DNA of 64,000 bases from contig NC_134398.1 in the NCBI RefSeq assembly GCF_050003625.1, positions 99,675,479-99,739,478 on the forward strand, written 5' to 3'. The notes under the pieces are model-generated. The model was not told where the DNA came from. It searched no databases and saw only the letters and a list, made by a program, of their open reading frames with translations. Source of the DNA: Haematobia irritans (lineage: Eukaryota > Arthropoda > Insecta > Diptera > Muscidae). Positions 30,690 through 43,320 of this stretch are shown here, one piece after another. Positions within the stretch are counted from its first letter, which is position 1. Each line of letters starts with the position of its first letter. A program made the position numbers and the translations under genes.

Positions 30690-33090
30690 CACTGTTAGAA
30701 AAATATGTTTTTTATATGTTCCGATATAAACAAAAAGTGTTTCGGGCACAATTTTTAAACACAATATATTTAAGTGCAAACATGTAATGTTCCTAAACTA
30801 ACACTAAATGTTTGGGACACATATGTTAATATGTTAGAATATATTATGTTTGGGGCATAAATGTTTTATAAAAATAATATCTGTGAATGTAAACATATAT
30901 AAATTTACAAATTTCGATTAAACATATATATGTTGTGATATTTTATTCAGAGAGAGAGAGAGAGTATAGAGAAAGAAATAGAGATGGAAACCGGGAGGGT
31001 TGACGAAAGATATCAACATAACACAGTGAGAGAATGAAAAGAGAGCTATTTGTATATGTTGTTTCGGAAAACTGTTTTATGATAAGGCCAAAAATTTGAT
31101 ATGCTTAAATCTAAATATTATTTAATTTGAATATTAGAATGAGTATTCGGAGTAAAGAGAATAGACATTCGGAACCAAGAGAATAGACATTTGAAAAAAA
31201 AAACAGCGTGTGTTTTCGTCTTGAGAGCAGCATTTTATGTATGTGTGGACATGTGTTTTGTTTATCATTTTCCCAGCGGCGGAATCGAGAAGGACCTTGC
31301 GAATTCAGGCATGTTAAATGCATTAAATTGGAAGGAGTTGTGTTTATAAGGCATGCATGTGTACTGATTTTACATTCATCGGAAGCCTTCTAAAATCAGA
31401 CCTGTATTTAAGCATTGCGATTCATTTACTTTTTTCATTTTATGCACACGGACATTCTCTCTGCCTTCTTTATAGCAAGTTGTATAGCATGGGTGTTAAA
31501 ATTATATAGCAAGAGAGATGTCTTGTGCTCTCGTTTAAAAGAGAGCTTTAAAATTGTTTACATTCCTATTAATTTATAATTAGAATGCATTTGTAATGCC
31601 TTTGGAAGTAAAACGGTTATATCATAGAAATGAATAGGCATGTAATTGCATTGCTTTCCACTTCCAAAAATAAGCTATTAGGAATGCGTAGGATTTCGTG
31701 TATGTTAGAGGAATTGTATTTTAACATTTTCTACCCCCAAACAAAAACAAAAATGAAACATAGCAACATTTGAAATGTATAACTATTTATGTCAGAAAAT
31801 ATTTTCATTAATGCCATGTGGATAATAATTTAGCGTACGCCAGTACATGCTATTCGTTAGTTGAATTCTTGATCTGGTAAAGTACGTACGTCTTCCAAAT
31901 TATAAAGTGTTTCGCATTTGCGATAGTAACCTTAAGTATAAAACTCTAACGGTAAGTCTTTAATTTTATTTTATTATTTTAATTTTTTAATGCATTTTAG
32001 TTCTTTCAGATCTTGACAATAAATTTACCGAAACGCAGAAAGAATATAGAGCCCAGACGAATCAAATATAGTGATATCTTGGGGAGTGACTTGACATTTT
32101 CTTTATGTTTTTATATATCTCTGAACGCTAACCTTTTTTCATGTTAAAAATAAATAAATTTGAAACAAAAGCATAAAAATTTAATACCGTATTTTTTTAT
32201 TTATCATAAAGGCATTATTTTGGGAATGTGTATGGAAGGCCTTCCTAAACGAGAACCCGTATAGTGCTACAACATGCCTACAATAGGAAGGACGTGAGAA
32301 GTAGTTATATTATCAGTAATTATGTAGGTGTTTTATATACACTCCTGTAAGCCTCCTTCTTTTTGGAGGGCTGGTGAAGGGTCTTTTATGGAAGCTACAA
32401 ATAAGGCCTTGCCCTCCAATCTCACCCTATGTTAAATGGAAAGGAAGGTGTAATGTCCTAAGCAGGCCTCTGTAATGCTTAGACAGGCCTGGAAGGAGGC
32501 CTTCCAACCACATGAACTACGCCGCTGGGTTGGCATTATGGGCACAATTTTTTTTTCTTGGTTCGTTAAAAGAAATCGGAACGTATGCTAATCACTGCTC
32601 CACGTGGCCAACAAATGTATGTTTCTGTTAAATAATGTTATGTTTGCATGGGCTCATGGGCGCTGCAAACTATGCTATATAAATGTAACTTATAACGATA
32701 ATTGTCTATTGGTGACTATAACAGCCCAGTGGTAGTGTGTTGGCTTACAATTTGCATGATTCCCGGTTTGATTCTCCGTCCAGGCGAAAAGTAACATTTA
32801 AAAAAATTATAAAATTGAGTAATTTCTTCAACATTATTTGTATTACAGAAAAAGGTGCCAAGAACTAAAAATTTCGTGGAAGTGAAAATTATGTGTGGGA
32901 ATGAGCACAATCTTCTTGGGGAGAAAATTCTTCCAAGCATATAATATTTTTGGGTTCAAAATGCTTCCAAACATATAATATGTTCACATAAAACAAACAT
33001 AATAATGTTTCGGCAATATCCAATAATATATGTGCTTCCTGCAAAATATGTTTGGAACATATGTTAGAGAAGCGATTATTTTTGAGGGTG
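30690..33090 (+). mobile_element. 2.4-kb twin-tRNA element in the mariner; target TG
   Basis: Ends CACTGTTAGAAAAATATG and GATTATTTTTGAGGGTG. The flanking dinucleotide is TG on both sides (30688-30689, 33091-33092), and the joined host reads through transposase codons (AGTAAC-TG-CCTGACC). One tRNA-like module is intact (32718-32790, plus strand); the opposite one is truncated near 32584-32615. Confidence 0.9.
31272..32529. mobile_element. 1.26-kb element with perfect 10-bp CCCAGCGGCG termini
   Basis: Perfect inverted ends CCCAGCGGCG/CGCCGCTGGG. The empty sequence in sister elements (TATCATTTTGGCATTA at about 13410-13430, reverse strand) shows a TT duplication. AGGCCT-type words recur near both ends, especially 32230-32510 (AGGCCTTCC, AAGGCCTTG, CAGGCCTGG). 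Not coding; superfamily unassigned. Confidence 0.8.
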
Positions 33091-33092
33091 TG

Positions 33093-33362
33093 CCTGACCG
33101 GCCTCATTTTGGAAAAAATACGGCCCGATGATGCCGCCAGCCCATAAACCACACCAAACAGTCACTCTTTGTGGGTGCATTGGTTTTTTTGGACAATCAC
33201 TCTTGGATTCTCATTCGCCCAAATGCGGCAATTCTTTTTATTGACGTATCCACTGAGGTGAAAATGTGCCTCATCACTGAAGATGATTTTTTTCGAAAAT
33301 TTATCATCCACTGTTGCTATTTCTTGGAACCATTCTGCCCATTCACGACGTCCATGGTTCAA
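33093..33362 (-). pseudogene. DD41D transposase, central part with first catalytic Asp
   Basis: Encodes KIIFSDEAHFHLSGYVNKKN, which holds the first Asp, followed by CRIWANENPRVI and a frame change to GVVYGLAAS...IGPYFF toward the insertion. The N-terminal helix-turn-helix is missing: only about 100 bp separate this from the right terminus. Confidence 0.85.
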
Positions 33363-33466
33363 ATTGTAAGTCTGAAATAGAGAAATGTCAAATAAAATTC
33401 GGAAAAAAACTTGGCGCTTAGGTGTGGTTCACATTCAACATCGGCCCTGACAATTTAACCACCCTT

Positions 33467-33598
33467 CACAACTAAGAAATTTTTCGTTCAAAAAAGTCAA
33501 TTTTCTATAACCACCTGTATTTTATTTCAAAAAATTATTGTTATATTATAGAAAACTATGGCTTATGATATACAATAAAGGAAATATTTTTATTCGTA
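33467..33598. other. Short unique spacer
   Basis: Host sequence between the mariner and the next TA element; no gene seen. Confidence 0.4.
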
Positions 33599-36541
33599 CA
33601 CGGACGAAAAAGCCTGTTTTTCATATGTTTGGGTGTAAACATATGTTTGGAACTCAAATTTTTAAACACAACATTTTTGAGTGCAAACATATAATGTTCA
33701 TAAACTAGCATAATATGTTTGGGACATATATGTTAATATGTTAGCACATATTATGTTTGGGACATAAAATGTTTGTAAATATAATATGCTTGGATTCAAA
33801 CATATATTAATTTAGAAATAGTCCATAAACATATATGTGTTTACACAGAGAGACAAAGTGTATGCTGGAAGTAAAATAATGAAAGTAACCAATTGGCGCA
33901 TTACAAATATATATACACAAAGAAAATTTCATTAAATATAGGAAAAATACTACGTGTGAATATAAACAAGTATAAATTTACATATTATGAGTAAACATAT
34001 ATATGTTGTGATATAAGACTTCGCCAAAAATTATATATGCTTAAGTAAAATATTAAAATGAGTATTCGGAGAGAAAATTCATTCGGAACCAAGATAAAAT
34101 ATATTTGAAAAAAAGAGCATGAGTTTTGTTTATCATTTTCGCATTACGGGCACAATTTTTTTGTTTCGTCAAAACAAATCGGAACGTAGGACGAGTAAGT
34201 CAAAATATTCAAACAAAGGTAATTAAAGGGATCTTCATAAAAACTAACGAAAGGGCACTATACACTGAACAAAAAGCATGTCCGGTTCCAAAGATTGTGT
34301 CTCCACTTTAACAATTTTGGTATTGATTCCGAACCAAAGAAGCGGAGAATACAAGTAAGGATGCTTTTAAGACACAATATATGTTAATATGTTAGCACAT
34401 ATTATGTTTGGGACATAAAATGTTTGTAAATATAATATGCTTGGATTCAAACATATATTAATTTAGAAATAGCCCATAAACATATATGTGTTTACATAAT
34501 CTATAAAATGTCCGTTAAAAACAAGACTTCCAGTAGAAATTATGCTATTTTTCAAGTAAAAAATGTCTTTAAAATAAAGTATTGAAAAACATATCCTATT
34601 TTTTTAATGATTTTTGCCTTGTAGTCAAGATGCAAAAATGCAACAAATTTAAAGACAGTTTCATTAATTTTAAAGAATTTTTCTGAATTATTAAAGTCAA
34701 GTTGACCGTAGTCCAAAAATTTGTTCTTTCATGTTATGATACCCATTTTTAAGTCAAATCACTTAATTATAACGACAACACGACTTCATTGAAAGTATCG
34801 ACCTTTGAACATGGAAAAAACTTTATATTAGAGAAATGCGTCTTCTAAGCTAAGCAAAAGTTGTATTCTTATTTTAAGGACAAGAACTCTTTGGCCTCAC
34901 GACAATATTTTTTCAGTGCACTCTTTTTAGAGTTGTGAAAGTAAAATGAAAACAGGGCGAAACAGTGAAAAATTAAACAGTAAGATCTATAAAAACAAAG
35001 ATTAGTTCCTCTTTATTAATGAGTAGTCCAAGAGGAGTTGACGGATTTTTCCGAAAATAAAAGCGGGCATTGAGTTCGAGATTTGCCGCTAAAATTATTT
35101 CTCATTTTAGCGGAAAAACCAGAATAACATTACAACTGTTTCCGGTAAATTGTATTATAACATGGTGGGCAAAAATCCAAAGCAACAATTGAATAAGTTT
35201 ATTTTCTTAAAAAGAAATTATTAAAGAAAAGTAAAAGGGTAAACATGGTCATTTTAACGCGATAATACCAATTTATACCGGCCTTAAGAATTAAATTAAG
35301 TACAAAATTATTCGTTAATAAAAATTCATATTTATTTGTATTTCTAAATTAATGGTGTTACATGCTAGCAAACAATTGTTCACACCAAAATAAATTTATG
35401 TGCTGTTGTAAAATTACTGTTTAGAATTTAAATATAATGTGTTTTTGAATGGTTATCGTTAACCTTAGGATTCGATGGAAAAATATTTTTATATACTCGA
35501 ATTCGCGTTCTTCTTTTGTAAGAGTTTTTGAATTTCTTCGAAAATTTTAAACTTGTATACAAAAACCTTTATTTGTTACACAATTTTTATTTTTCCAATA
35601 AAAAAATAATATTTGATTTGAACGTAGTCCATTTCGTTTATATCAAGCGTTTTTCTTTTCTGACTTTAAGTCTTTTATAAAACACACTTTACAATTTCGT
35701 AGTAAAAATTTAATATAATAGTATGTAATGCTGAACACCTTTTCGGGAACTTCCGAACGAATCTGGAATATATGTTAAAAAATATATTTAAAAAAAATGG
35801 TGTTGGTCGAAGCAGGGATCGAACCCAGGACCCCTGTCACGCAAGGCGGACGACCAACCACTGCTCCACGCTGCCAACAAATGTATGTTTAACAATGTTA
35901 TGTTGTTAAACAATGTTATGTTTGCATCGGCTCGTGGGCGCCGCAAGCTATGCTATATAAATATAACTTGTAACGATAATTATCTCTTGATGACCATAAC
36001 AGCTACGTAGCCCAGTGGTTAATGTGCTGGATTACAAACTGTGTGGTCCGCTGTTCGAATCCCCGTCCGGCAAAAGGTAAAATTGAAAAAAAAAAATATA
36101 AAATTTTATAATTTCTTCTACAATGTTTGTATTACAGAAAAAGGTGCTAAGAACTAAAAAAACGCATGGAAGTGAAAAAAATGTGAGGCAATATACAATT
36201 AGGCAGAAAAAAAATTTTGAGCACAATATTCTTCGGGAGAAAATTCTTCTCAGCATATAATATTTTTGGGTCCAAAATGCCTCCAAACATATTATATGTT
36301 CACATAATAACATATAGTTTTTTGGAAGACAACATTATTGAATTTGGATGGAAAAATACAAAATGCTTGGAAATTAGACCACCCAAACCTATTATATTGC
36401 TTAGACCAATATGCTTTCAAACATATTATATATTGGAAGAAATCAAACATATAAATGTTGGGGCAATACCCAAAAATTTATATGCTTGAAGCAAAATATG
36501 TTTGGGAGTATATGTTACAGAATCGATTTTTTTTGAGGGTG
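33599..36541 (+). mobile_element. 2.94-kb twin-tRNA TA element, most complete copy
   Basis: Ends CACGGACGAAAAAGCCTG and GATTTTTTTTGAGGGTG with TA at 33597-33598 and 36542-36543. Contains the divergent tRNA-like pair (35878-35806 minus; 36002-36077 plus) and the palindromic module. A 120-bp piece of its left end (33725-33843) is duplicated internally at 34378-34497. No transposase frame. Confidence 0.92.
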
Positions 36542-36542
36542 T

Positions 36543-36857
36543 ACGTTGGATGCAGTTACTTGTCGGTAGTTAGTAATTGCTTCTTCAAACGAGTAATATT
36601 CTATATTATTAGGACTAAACTAATTAATTTAAATTTCCATGTTTTCTATCCATATGAAAGATATATGTGGCATAAGTTGCTATATTCATTGAATTGTTGT
36701 CCAATTTCATCGATTTTGGCTAACTTTTGTTGGGCGGATTTGTCTTATAAGCATCTGAAATTGCAAAGTTATACAAAATATAAGAAAAATATTATCAAAT
36801 TTTATCGTACATATTGATTTTTAACTTACGGGTTTCAAGAGTATTTCCTAGATCTAA
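36543..36857 (-). other. Exon-like chain on minus strand, part 2 (unknown gene)
   Basis: In this unique island the minus strand has a donor GTAAGT (36829-36824) and, 75 nt on, an acceptor TTTGCAATTTCAG (36755), with a further AG eight bases later. Joining CTAGGAAATACTCTTGAAACCC to the later AG keeps an open frame: LDLGNTLETHKSAQQKLAKI, then about 20 residues to a stop. The upstream exon half lies at 46028-46097, separated only by a transposon. I do not recognise the protein. A TGA in the preceding segment means it may be a pseudogene or chance. Confidence 0.3.
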
Positions 36858-38316
36858 TACGCCCTCAAAAAAATCGCTTCTTTAACATATGTTCCAAACA
36901 TATTTTGCAGGAAGCACATATATTATTGGATACTGCCGAAACATTAATATGTTTGTTTTGTGTGAACATATTATATGTTTGGAAGCATTTTGAGCCCAAA
37001 AATATTATATGCTTGGAAGAACTTTTCCCAAAGACGATTGTGCTCATTGCCTAACATACTCGTAATTTTCACTTCCATGAAATATTTTAGTTCTTGGCAC
37101 ATTTTTTTGTAATACAAATAATGTTGAAGAAATTATTCACTTTTATAAATTTTTTAAATTTGACCTTTCGCCTGCACGGAGAATCGAACCGAGGACCATA
37201 CAGTTTGTAAGCCAACACACTATCCACTGGACTACGTAGCTGTTATAGTCACCAGTAGATAATTATCGTTATAAGTTACATTTATATAGCATAGTTTGCA
37301 GCGCCCACGAGCCCATGAAAACATAACATTATTTAACAGAAACATACATTTGTTTGCCACGTGGAGCAGTGGTTAGCATGTCTGCCTTGCATGCAAAGGG
37401 TCGTGGGTTCAATCCCTGCTCCGACCGAACAATTTTTTTTTTTTTTTTTTTTTAATTTACACATTTATATTTATACTATATTAAATTTTTATAATGAAAC
37501 TTCGAAATGTGGGTTATTAAAGATTTATAGTCAGTAACAGTGCTTGATATAAACGAAATTGACTATTTTTTGGATAAAATATTATTTATTTATTGCAAAA
37601 ATAACAATTTTGTAACAAAAAACTGTTTTTGGTACAAAACTTTAAAATTTGGAAGGAATTCAAAATCTCTAACAAAAGAAGAACGTGGAGTCGAGTATAA
37701 TAATACATAAATAATTTTATAATATAAACATAAATTTAGTTAGGCGTGAACAGTTTTTTACTACACGGACGAAAAAGATTGTTTTTCATATGTTTGGGTA
37801 TAAACATTATATGTTTGGAACTCAAATTTTTAAACGCAATATTTTTGAGTGCAAACATATAATGTTCATAAACTAGAATAATATGTTTGGGACATATATG
37901 TTAATATGTTAGAACATATTATGTTTGGGACATAAAATGTTTGTAAATATAATATGCTTGGATGCAAACATATATTAATTTAGAAATAGCCCATAAACAT
38001 ATATGTGTTTACAAAGAGAGACAAAGTGTATGCTGGAAGTAAAATAATGAAAGTAACCAATTGGCGCATTACAAATATATATACACAAAGAAAATTTCAT
38101 TAAATATAGGAAAAATACTATGTGTGAATATAAACAATTATGAATTTACATATTATGAGTAAAAATATATATGTTGTGATATAAGACTTCGCCAAAAATT
38201 TTATATGCTTAAGTAAAATATTAAAATGAGTATTCGGAGAGAAAATTCATTCGGAACCATGATAAAATATATTTGAAAAAAAGAGCATGAGTTTTGTTTA
38301 TCATTTTCGCATTACG

Positions 38317-39630
38317 CACTGAAAAAAAAGAATGCCCGGTTCCAAAGATTTTGTCTTTACTTTAAAAATTTTGGTATTGATTCCGAGCCAAAGAAGCGGA
38401 GTATACAAGTAAGGATACTCTTAAGACACTATTCTCTTTTAAATTTGGGTTTTGTGTACTTGCTTCTAGCCCTACCAACATTTTTTTGAATTTGGGGCGC
38501 TTCTGAGAATCCCCACTACGTCGAAAACAATCGTATACGACATCAAAAACTCGTCGGAAAAGCGCCGTCACTATTGAGAAGTTGTACCACGCCAAGTTAC
38601 TACGAAAAAGTTTCTCATCAGTGCAATTATTAGGTGCCTATTTAGATCAATTTCGAAGGACGCCAATAAGAACCCCTGCAAACTATCAGAAAAGTGCATT
38701 TTAAGGTAATTGTAGAAGAATCATTGTGGTCAAGTAAAACACGATTGTGTAGATGTTTATTGATTTGATTAAACATTTATAATTTCTTATAAATATAACA
38801 TTTTTCGGTTTATCTCATCACATTTAACATAATTTTTTGCATTAATAAAAGAATGATGTTGAGTTTTAAGTAGCAAGTTACATATTGCAGCGTCTATCAG
38901 CCAGTTTGTTTATTTTCGATGGAGACAGCGTGCCTGGAAAAATATTTGAAAAACGATCACTTTATTCTATTTGGAAAGTCGAAAATTGTTCACCATATAC
39001 CTTTCACAATTTTAAGCGTAATATCTATGTTTTCAGAATGCTTTTTGATATGCTTCCCCCATCACAGTTCGCGATGGTTGTGGTGACATTTACGAGTCTG
39101 TGGTAGCGATGAGGATGAAATGGAACTTTGAAATGCTGGCAGGGAGGAAACAGATTTTAATTTTTCGCTTTTTCAGCTTTTTTGTTCATATGCTATCAAA
39201 GTCCTTTAAAAGCAAGTTAACGACAACTTTATTTTCCAAATTAACTTCGAGTAGAAATTATGCTATGTTCCAAGTAAAAACGTCTTTTAAATAAAGTGTT
39301 GAAAATATTTGAACGATTTTTTGCTTTGTTGTCAAGATGCAAAAAGACAACAAATTTAAAGACAATTTCATTAAATTTTAAGAATTTTTCTGAATTATCA
39401 AAGTCATGTTGACCTTAGGTGAAACATTATTTCTTTCATGTTGTGATACTCATTTTTAAGTGAAATCGCTTAACTATAAGGACAATACGACTTCACTGAA
39501 AAGTTTATCGACTTTTGGACAAGGAAAAAAACTTTATATTAGAGAAATGCTTCTTCTATGCTAAGCAACATTTGTATTCGTATTTTAAAGACATGAAATC
39601 TTTGATCTCACGACAATATTTTTTTCAGTG
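38317..39630. mobile_element. CACTGAA...TTCAGTG element (1.3 kb), CG target
   Basis: Ends CACTGAAAAAAAAGAATG and ATATTTTTTTCAGTG, flanked by CG both sides (38315-38316, 39631-39632). Sister copies give the empty site CGCATTACGGGCACAAT. It carries about 0.68 kb (38470-39150) absent from the relative at 21098. I recognise no protein in it. Confidence 0.85.
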
Positions 39631-42600
39631 CGGGCACAATTTTTTTGTTTCGTCAAAACAAATCGGAACGTAGGACGAGTAAGTCAAAATATTCAAACAA
39701 AGGTAATTAAAGGGATCTTCATAAAAACTAACGAAAGGGCACTTTTAAGACACAATTCTCTTTTAAATGGGGTTTTGCTTTTTTTCATATGCTATAAAAT
39801 GTCCGTTAAAAACAAGACTTCCAGTAGAAATTATGCTATGTTTCAAGTAAAAAATGTCTTTAAAATAAAGTATTAAAAAACATATCCTATTTTTGAATGA
39901 TTTTTGCCTTGTAGTCAAGATGCAAAAATGCAACAAATTTAAAGACAGTTTCATTAATTTTAAAGAATTTTTCTGAATTATTAAAGTCAAGTTGACCTTA
40001 GTCGAAAATTTGTTCTTTCATGTTATGATACCCATTTTTAAGTCAAATCACTTAATTATAACACGACAACACGACTTCATTGAAAGTATCGACCTTTGAA
40101 GATCTATAAAAACAAAGATTAGTTCCTCTTTATTAATGAGTAGTCCAAGAGGAGTTGACGGATTTTTTCGAAAATAAAAGTGCGCATTGAGTTCGAGTTT
40201 TGCCGCTAAAATTATTTCTCATTTTAGCGGCAAAACCAGAATAACATTACAACTTTTTCCGGTAAATTGTATTATAACATGGTGGGGAAAGATCCAAAAC
40301 AACAATTGAATAAGTTTATTTTCTTTAAAAGAGATTATTAAAGAAAAGTAAAAGGGTAAACATGGCCATTTTAACGTGATAATGTCAATTTATACCGGCC
40401 TTAAGAATTAAATTATGTACAAAATTATTCGTTAATAAAAATTCATATTTATTTGTATTTCTAAATTAATGGTGTTACATGCTAGCAAACAATTGTTCAC
40501 ACCAAAATAAATTTATGTGCTGTTTTAAAATTACTGTTTAGAATTTAAATATAATGTGCTTTTGAATGGTTATCGTTAACCTTAGGATTCGATGGAAAAA
40601 TATTTATATATACTCGAATTCACGTTCTTCTTTTGTAAGAGTTTTTGAATTTCTTCGAAAATTTAAAACTTGTATACAAAAACCTTTATTTGTTACACAA
40701 TTTTTATTGTTGCAATAAAAAATAATATTTGATTTGAACTCAGTCCATTTCGTTTATATCAAGCACTTTTCTTTTCTGACTTTAAGTCTTTTATAAAACA
40801 CACTTTACAATTTCGTAGTAAAAATTTAATATAATAGTATGTAATGCTGAACACCTTTTCGGGAACTTCCGAACGTATCTGGAATATATGTTAAAAAATA
40901 TATTAAAAAAAATGGTGTTGGTCGAAGCAGGGATCGAACCCAGGTACCCTGTCACGCAAGGCGGACGACCAACCACTGCTCCACGCTGCCAACAAATGTA
41001 TGTTGTTAAACAATGTATGTAATGTAATGTAATGTTGTTAAACAATGTTATGTTTGCATCGGCTCGTGGGCGCCGCAAGCAATGCTATATAAATATAAAT
41101 ATAACTTATAACGATAATTATCTCTTGATGACCATAACAGCTACGTAGGCCAGTGGTTAGTGTGCTGGCTTACAAACTGTGTGGTCCGCTGTTCGAATCC
41201 CCGTCCGGCAAAAGGTAAAATTAAAAAAATTATAAAATATAATAATTTCTTCTAAAATGTTTGTATTACAGAAAAAGGTGCTAAAAACTCGTGGAAGTGA
41301 GAAAAATGTGAGGGAATATATACAATTAGGCAGAAAAAAAATTTGAGCACAATCTTCTTTGGGAGAAAATTCTTCTAAGCATATAATATTTTTGGGTTCA
41401 AAATGTTTCCAAACATATTATATGTTCACATAAGAACATATAGTTTTTTTTGGAAGACAACATTATTGAATTTGGATGGAAAAATACAAAATATTTGGAA
41501 CTTAGACTACCCAAACATATTATATTGTTTAGACCAATATGCTTTCAAACATATTATATATTGGAAGAAATCAAACATATAAATGTTTGGGCAATACCCA
41601 AAAATTTATATGCTTGAAGCAAATGTAGCATACAACGTTCTAGGAATAGTGGCAAGTCTGCTCTGAACCAATATGTAGTGGCACGCATCTGGTATCCGGC
41701 CTCTGCTCGTCGGCTATCGGTGGGGTTCATAAACTAACTACTAAGTTCAGTATACGCCAGAAGACCACAGAATAATCATTACTTAAAATATGCGTGCGAT
41801 AAAATAAGATAGATAGGATGGAAAGAACCGGGAAAAATTAAGAAAACTCGATGCTAAGCAGATGTGTGGATGTTGACATCTGATATTACCCCTCCCAACC
41901 TTGACCATGAGCCGTATGCAATGAATTTAGACATGGTCCCAAACAACCTTCAACCCATCTCCCAGTTAGGAAATCAAAAAAATATATATTTAGTGCTCCA
42001 TATTCATTTATTCAACCGAATAATTCAAAGGAAACATTTCATCTTAAAATCAAGGCAACTTGCAAAGGAATTCAAGTAATATTTCGAAATAATCCCAAAA
42101 GCGTTTAATACGAAACGAAATTTAAAAAAAAACTGAATTATACCAATACAAAATTTCCTTAACACTAATCATTATGTTCCTAATATTCTATTTTATCCCA
42201 AAAAAAATGCAAATGCAAAGCAAATAAAAACAGAATAATACACTATTGATATGCAGAGATCGGTTATTTCACGAGTAATTACAGAAACAAAATAGCTGAA
42301 AAAGAATATATCCAGTTCGGATATCATGGTATATATATAAATATGTATATGTATATGAGTGGTTAAATATATTTGTACCGCGAAAAGTCCAATAATATTC
42401 AAAGATAAACCGAAATAATATTTAATAAAAAAAAAAGCAAATTAAACCAAAACCAGATTTAAATTAATTTTTAACTTTTACTTTTACTAATTTTTAGGTT
42501 TTCCGAAAATGTAAAATAACAAAAAAACGAAAAAAATCAAGTTTAAGCAAAATATAAAATTATTTTTTTTTTTTTCAACACCATAGGATTCGATAGCAAA

Positions 42601-42939
42601 ACCCTCCCTCACACTAGGGCTTAGGATCAAGATATTGAATCTCAATTTCCAAGATACGCGTTCTTTTAAATTGTCGAATCATAAAAAAACGAGAAAATCC
42701 GAAAATTAAAGAAAATTAATTTTCACTCAACTGAGCCGGGATTCGATAGTGTGGCTTTATACGTCCATACAACAACAACAATACAAGATACACTTTACAT
42801 ATAATCAAAATCAAAACTTTGTCACCATTATCGAGATCTTATATCAATCACTGCTATTTTTACTTTAAAAATCATATAAAACAATTTTTAATAAGATAAA
42901 AATGCGTTACTTTGCACAAAAGAAAAAAAATCACATCAC

Positions 42940-43012
42940 CCAAACCGGGCTCGAACCTACGACCTCACGATTACAAGCCGCGAGTCTTACCACTAGGCTA
43001 ACTAATGACTTA
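42940..43012 (-). repeat. tRNA-like segment (loop CTTGTAA)
   Basis: Minus strand shows TTAGCCTAGTGGTAAGACTC (A-box-like), an anticodon-loop-like CTTGTAA and B box GGTTCGAGCCC. It could be a tRNA-derived head or a decayed tRNA; acceptor-stem pairing is poor. Confidence 0.5.
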
Positions 43013-43246
43013 TGGGTGGTTCGCCAAATGCACAATTATAATGAGTGGCAAATACTGTTTTTAATTACACTAAAATATATATTCACCACACCATCATAAA
43101 AGTCCGTAATAAATAATATTTGATTTTATATAAATAAAAAAAAAAGTATTAATTTTATTAATTAACAAAAAAACATCATAAAAAAAAATAAAACCAAGAG
43201 GAAATTAAAAATAAGGAAATTGAAAATAAAAAAAAATTAAATGACC

Positions 43247-43320
43247 GAAAGCGGGCTCGATCCCCCAACCTTATGGTTGGAAGTCGCGAGTGCTCTCACT
43301 GGGCTATCAACTGATTTTTG
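43247..43320 (-). repeat. tRNA-like segment (loop CTTCCAA)
   Basis: Minus strand shows TGATAGCCCAGTGAGAGCAC, loop CTTCCAA and a B-box-like GGATCGAGCCC. Same orientation as the segment 300 bp upstream. Confidence 0.5.

Larger units (their letters stand above)
30194..33466 (-). mobile_element. Tc1/mariner element of DD41D type, with nested insertions
   Basis: Inverted termini AAGGGTGGTTAAAATTTC (left) and the complement of AAGGGTGGTTAAATTGTC (right). Transposase fragments lie on the minus strand at both sides of a twin-tRNA element (30690-33090). Without the insertion it is about 870 bp, shorter than an autonomous copy: the DNA-binding N-terminus is deleted. The spacing of catalytic Asp residues (41 between) matches the DD41D (rosa-like) group. 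Confidence 0.88.
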
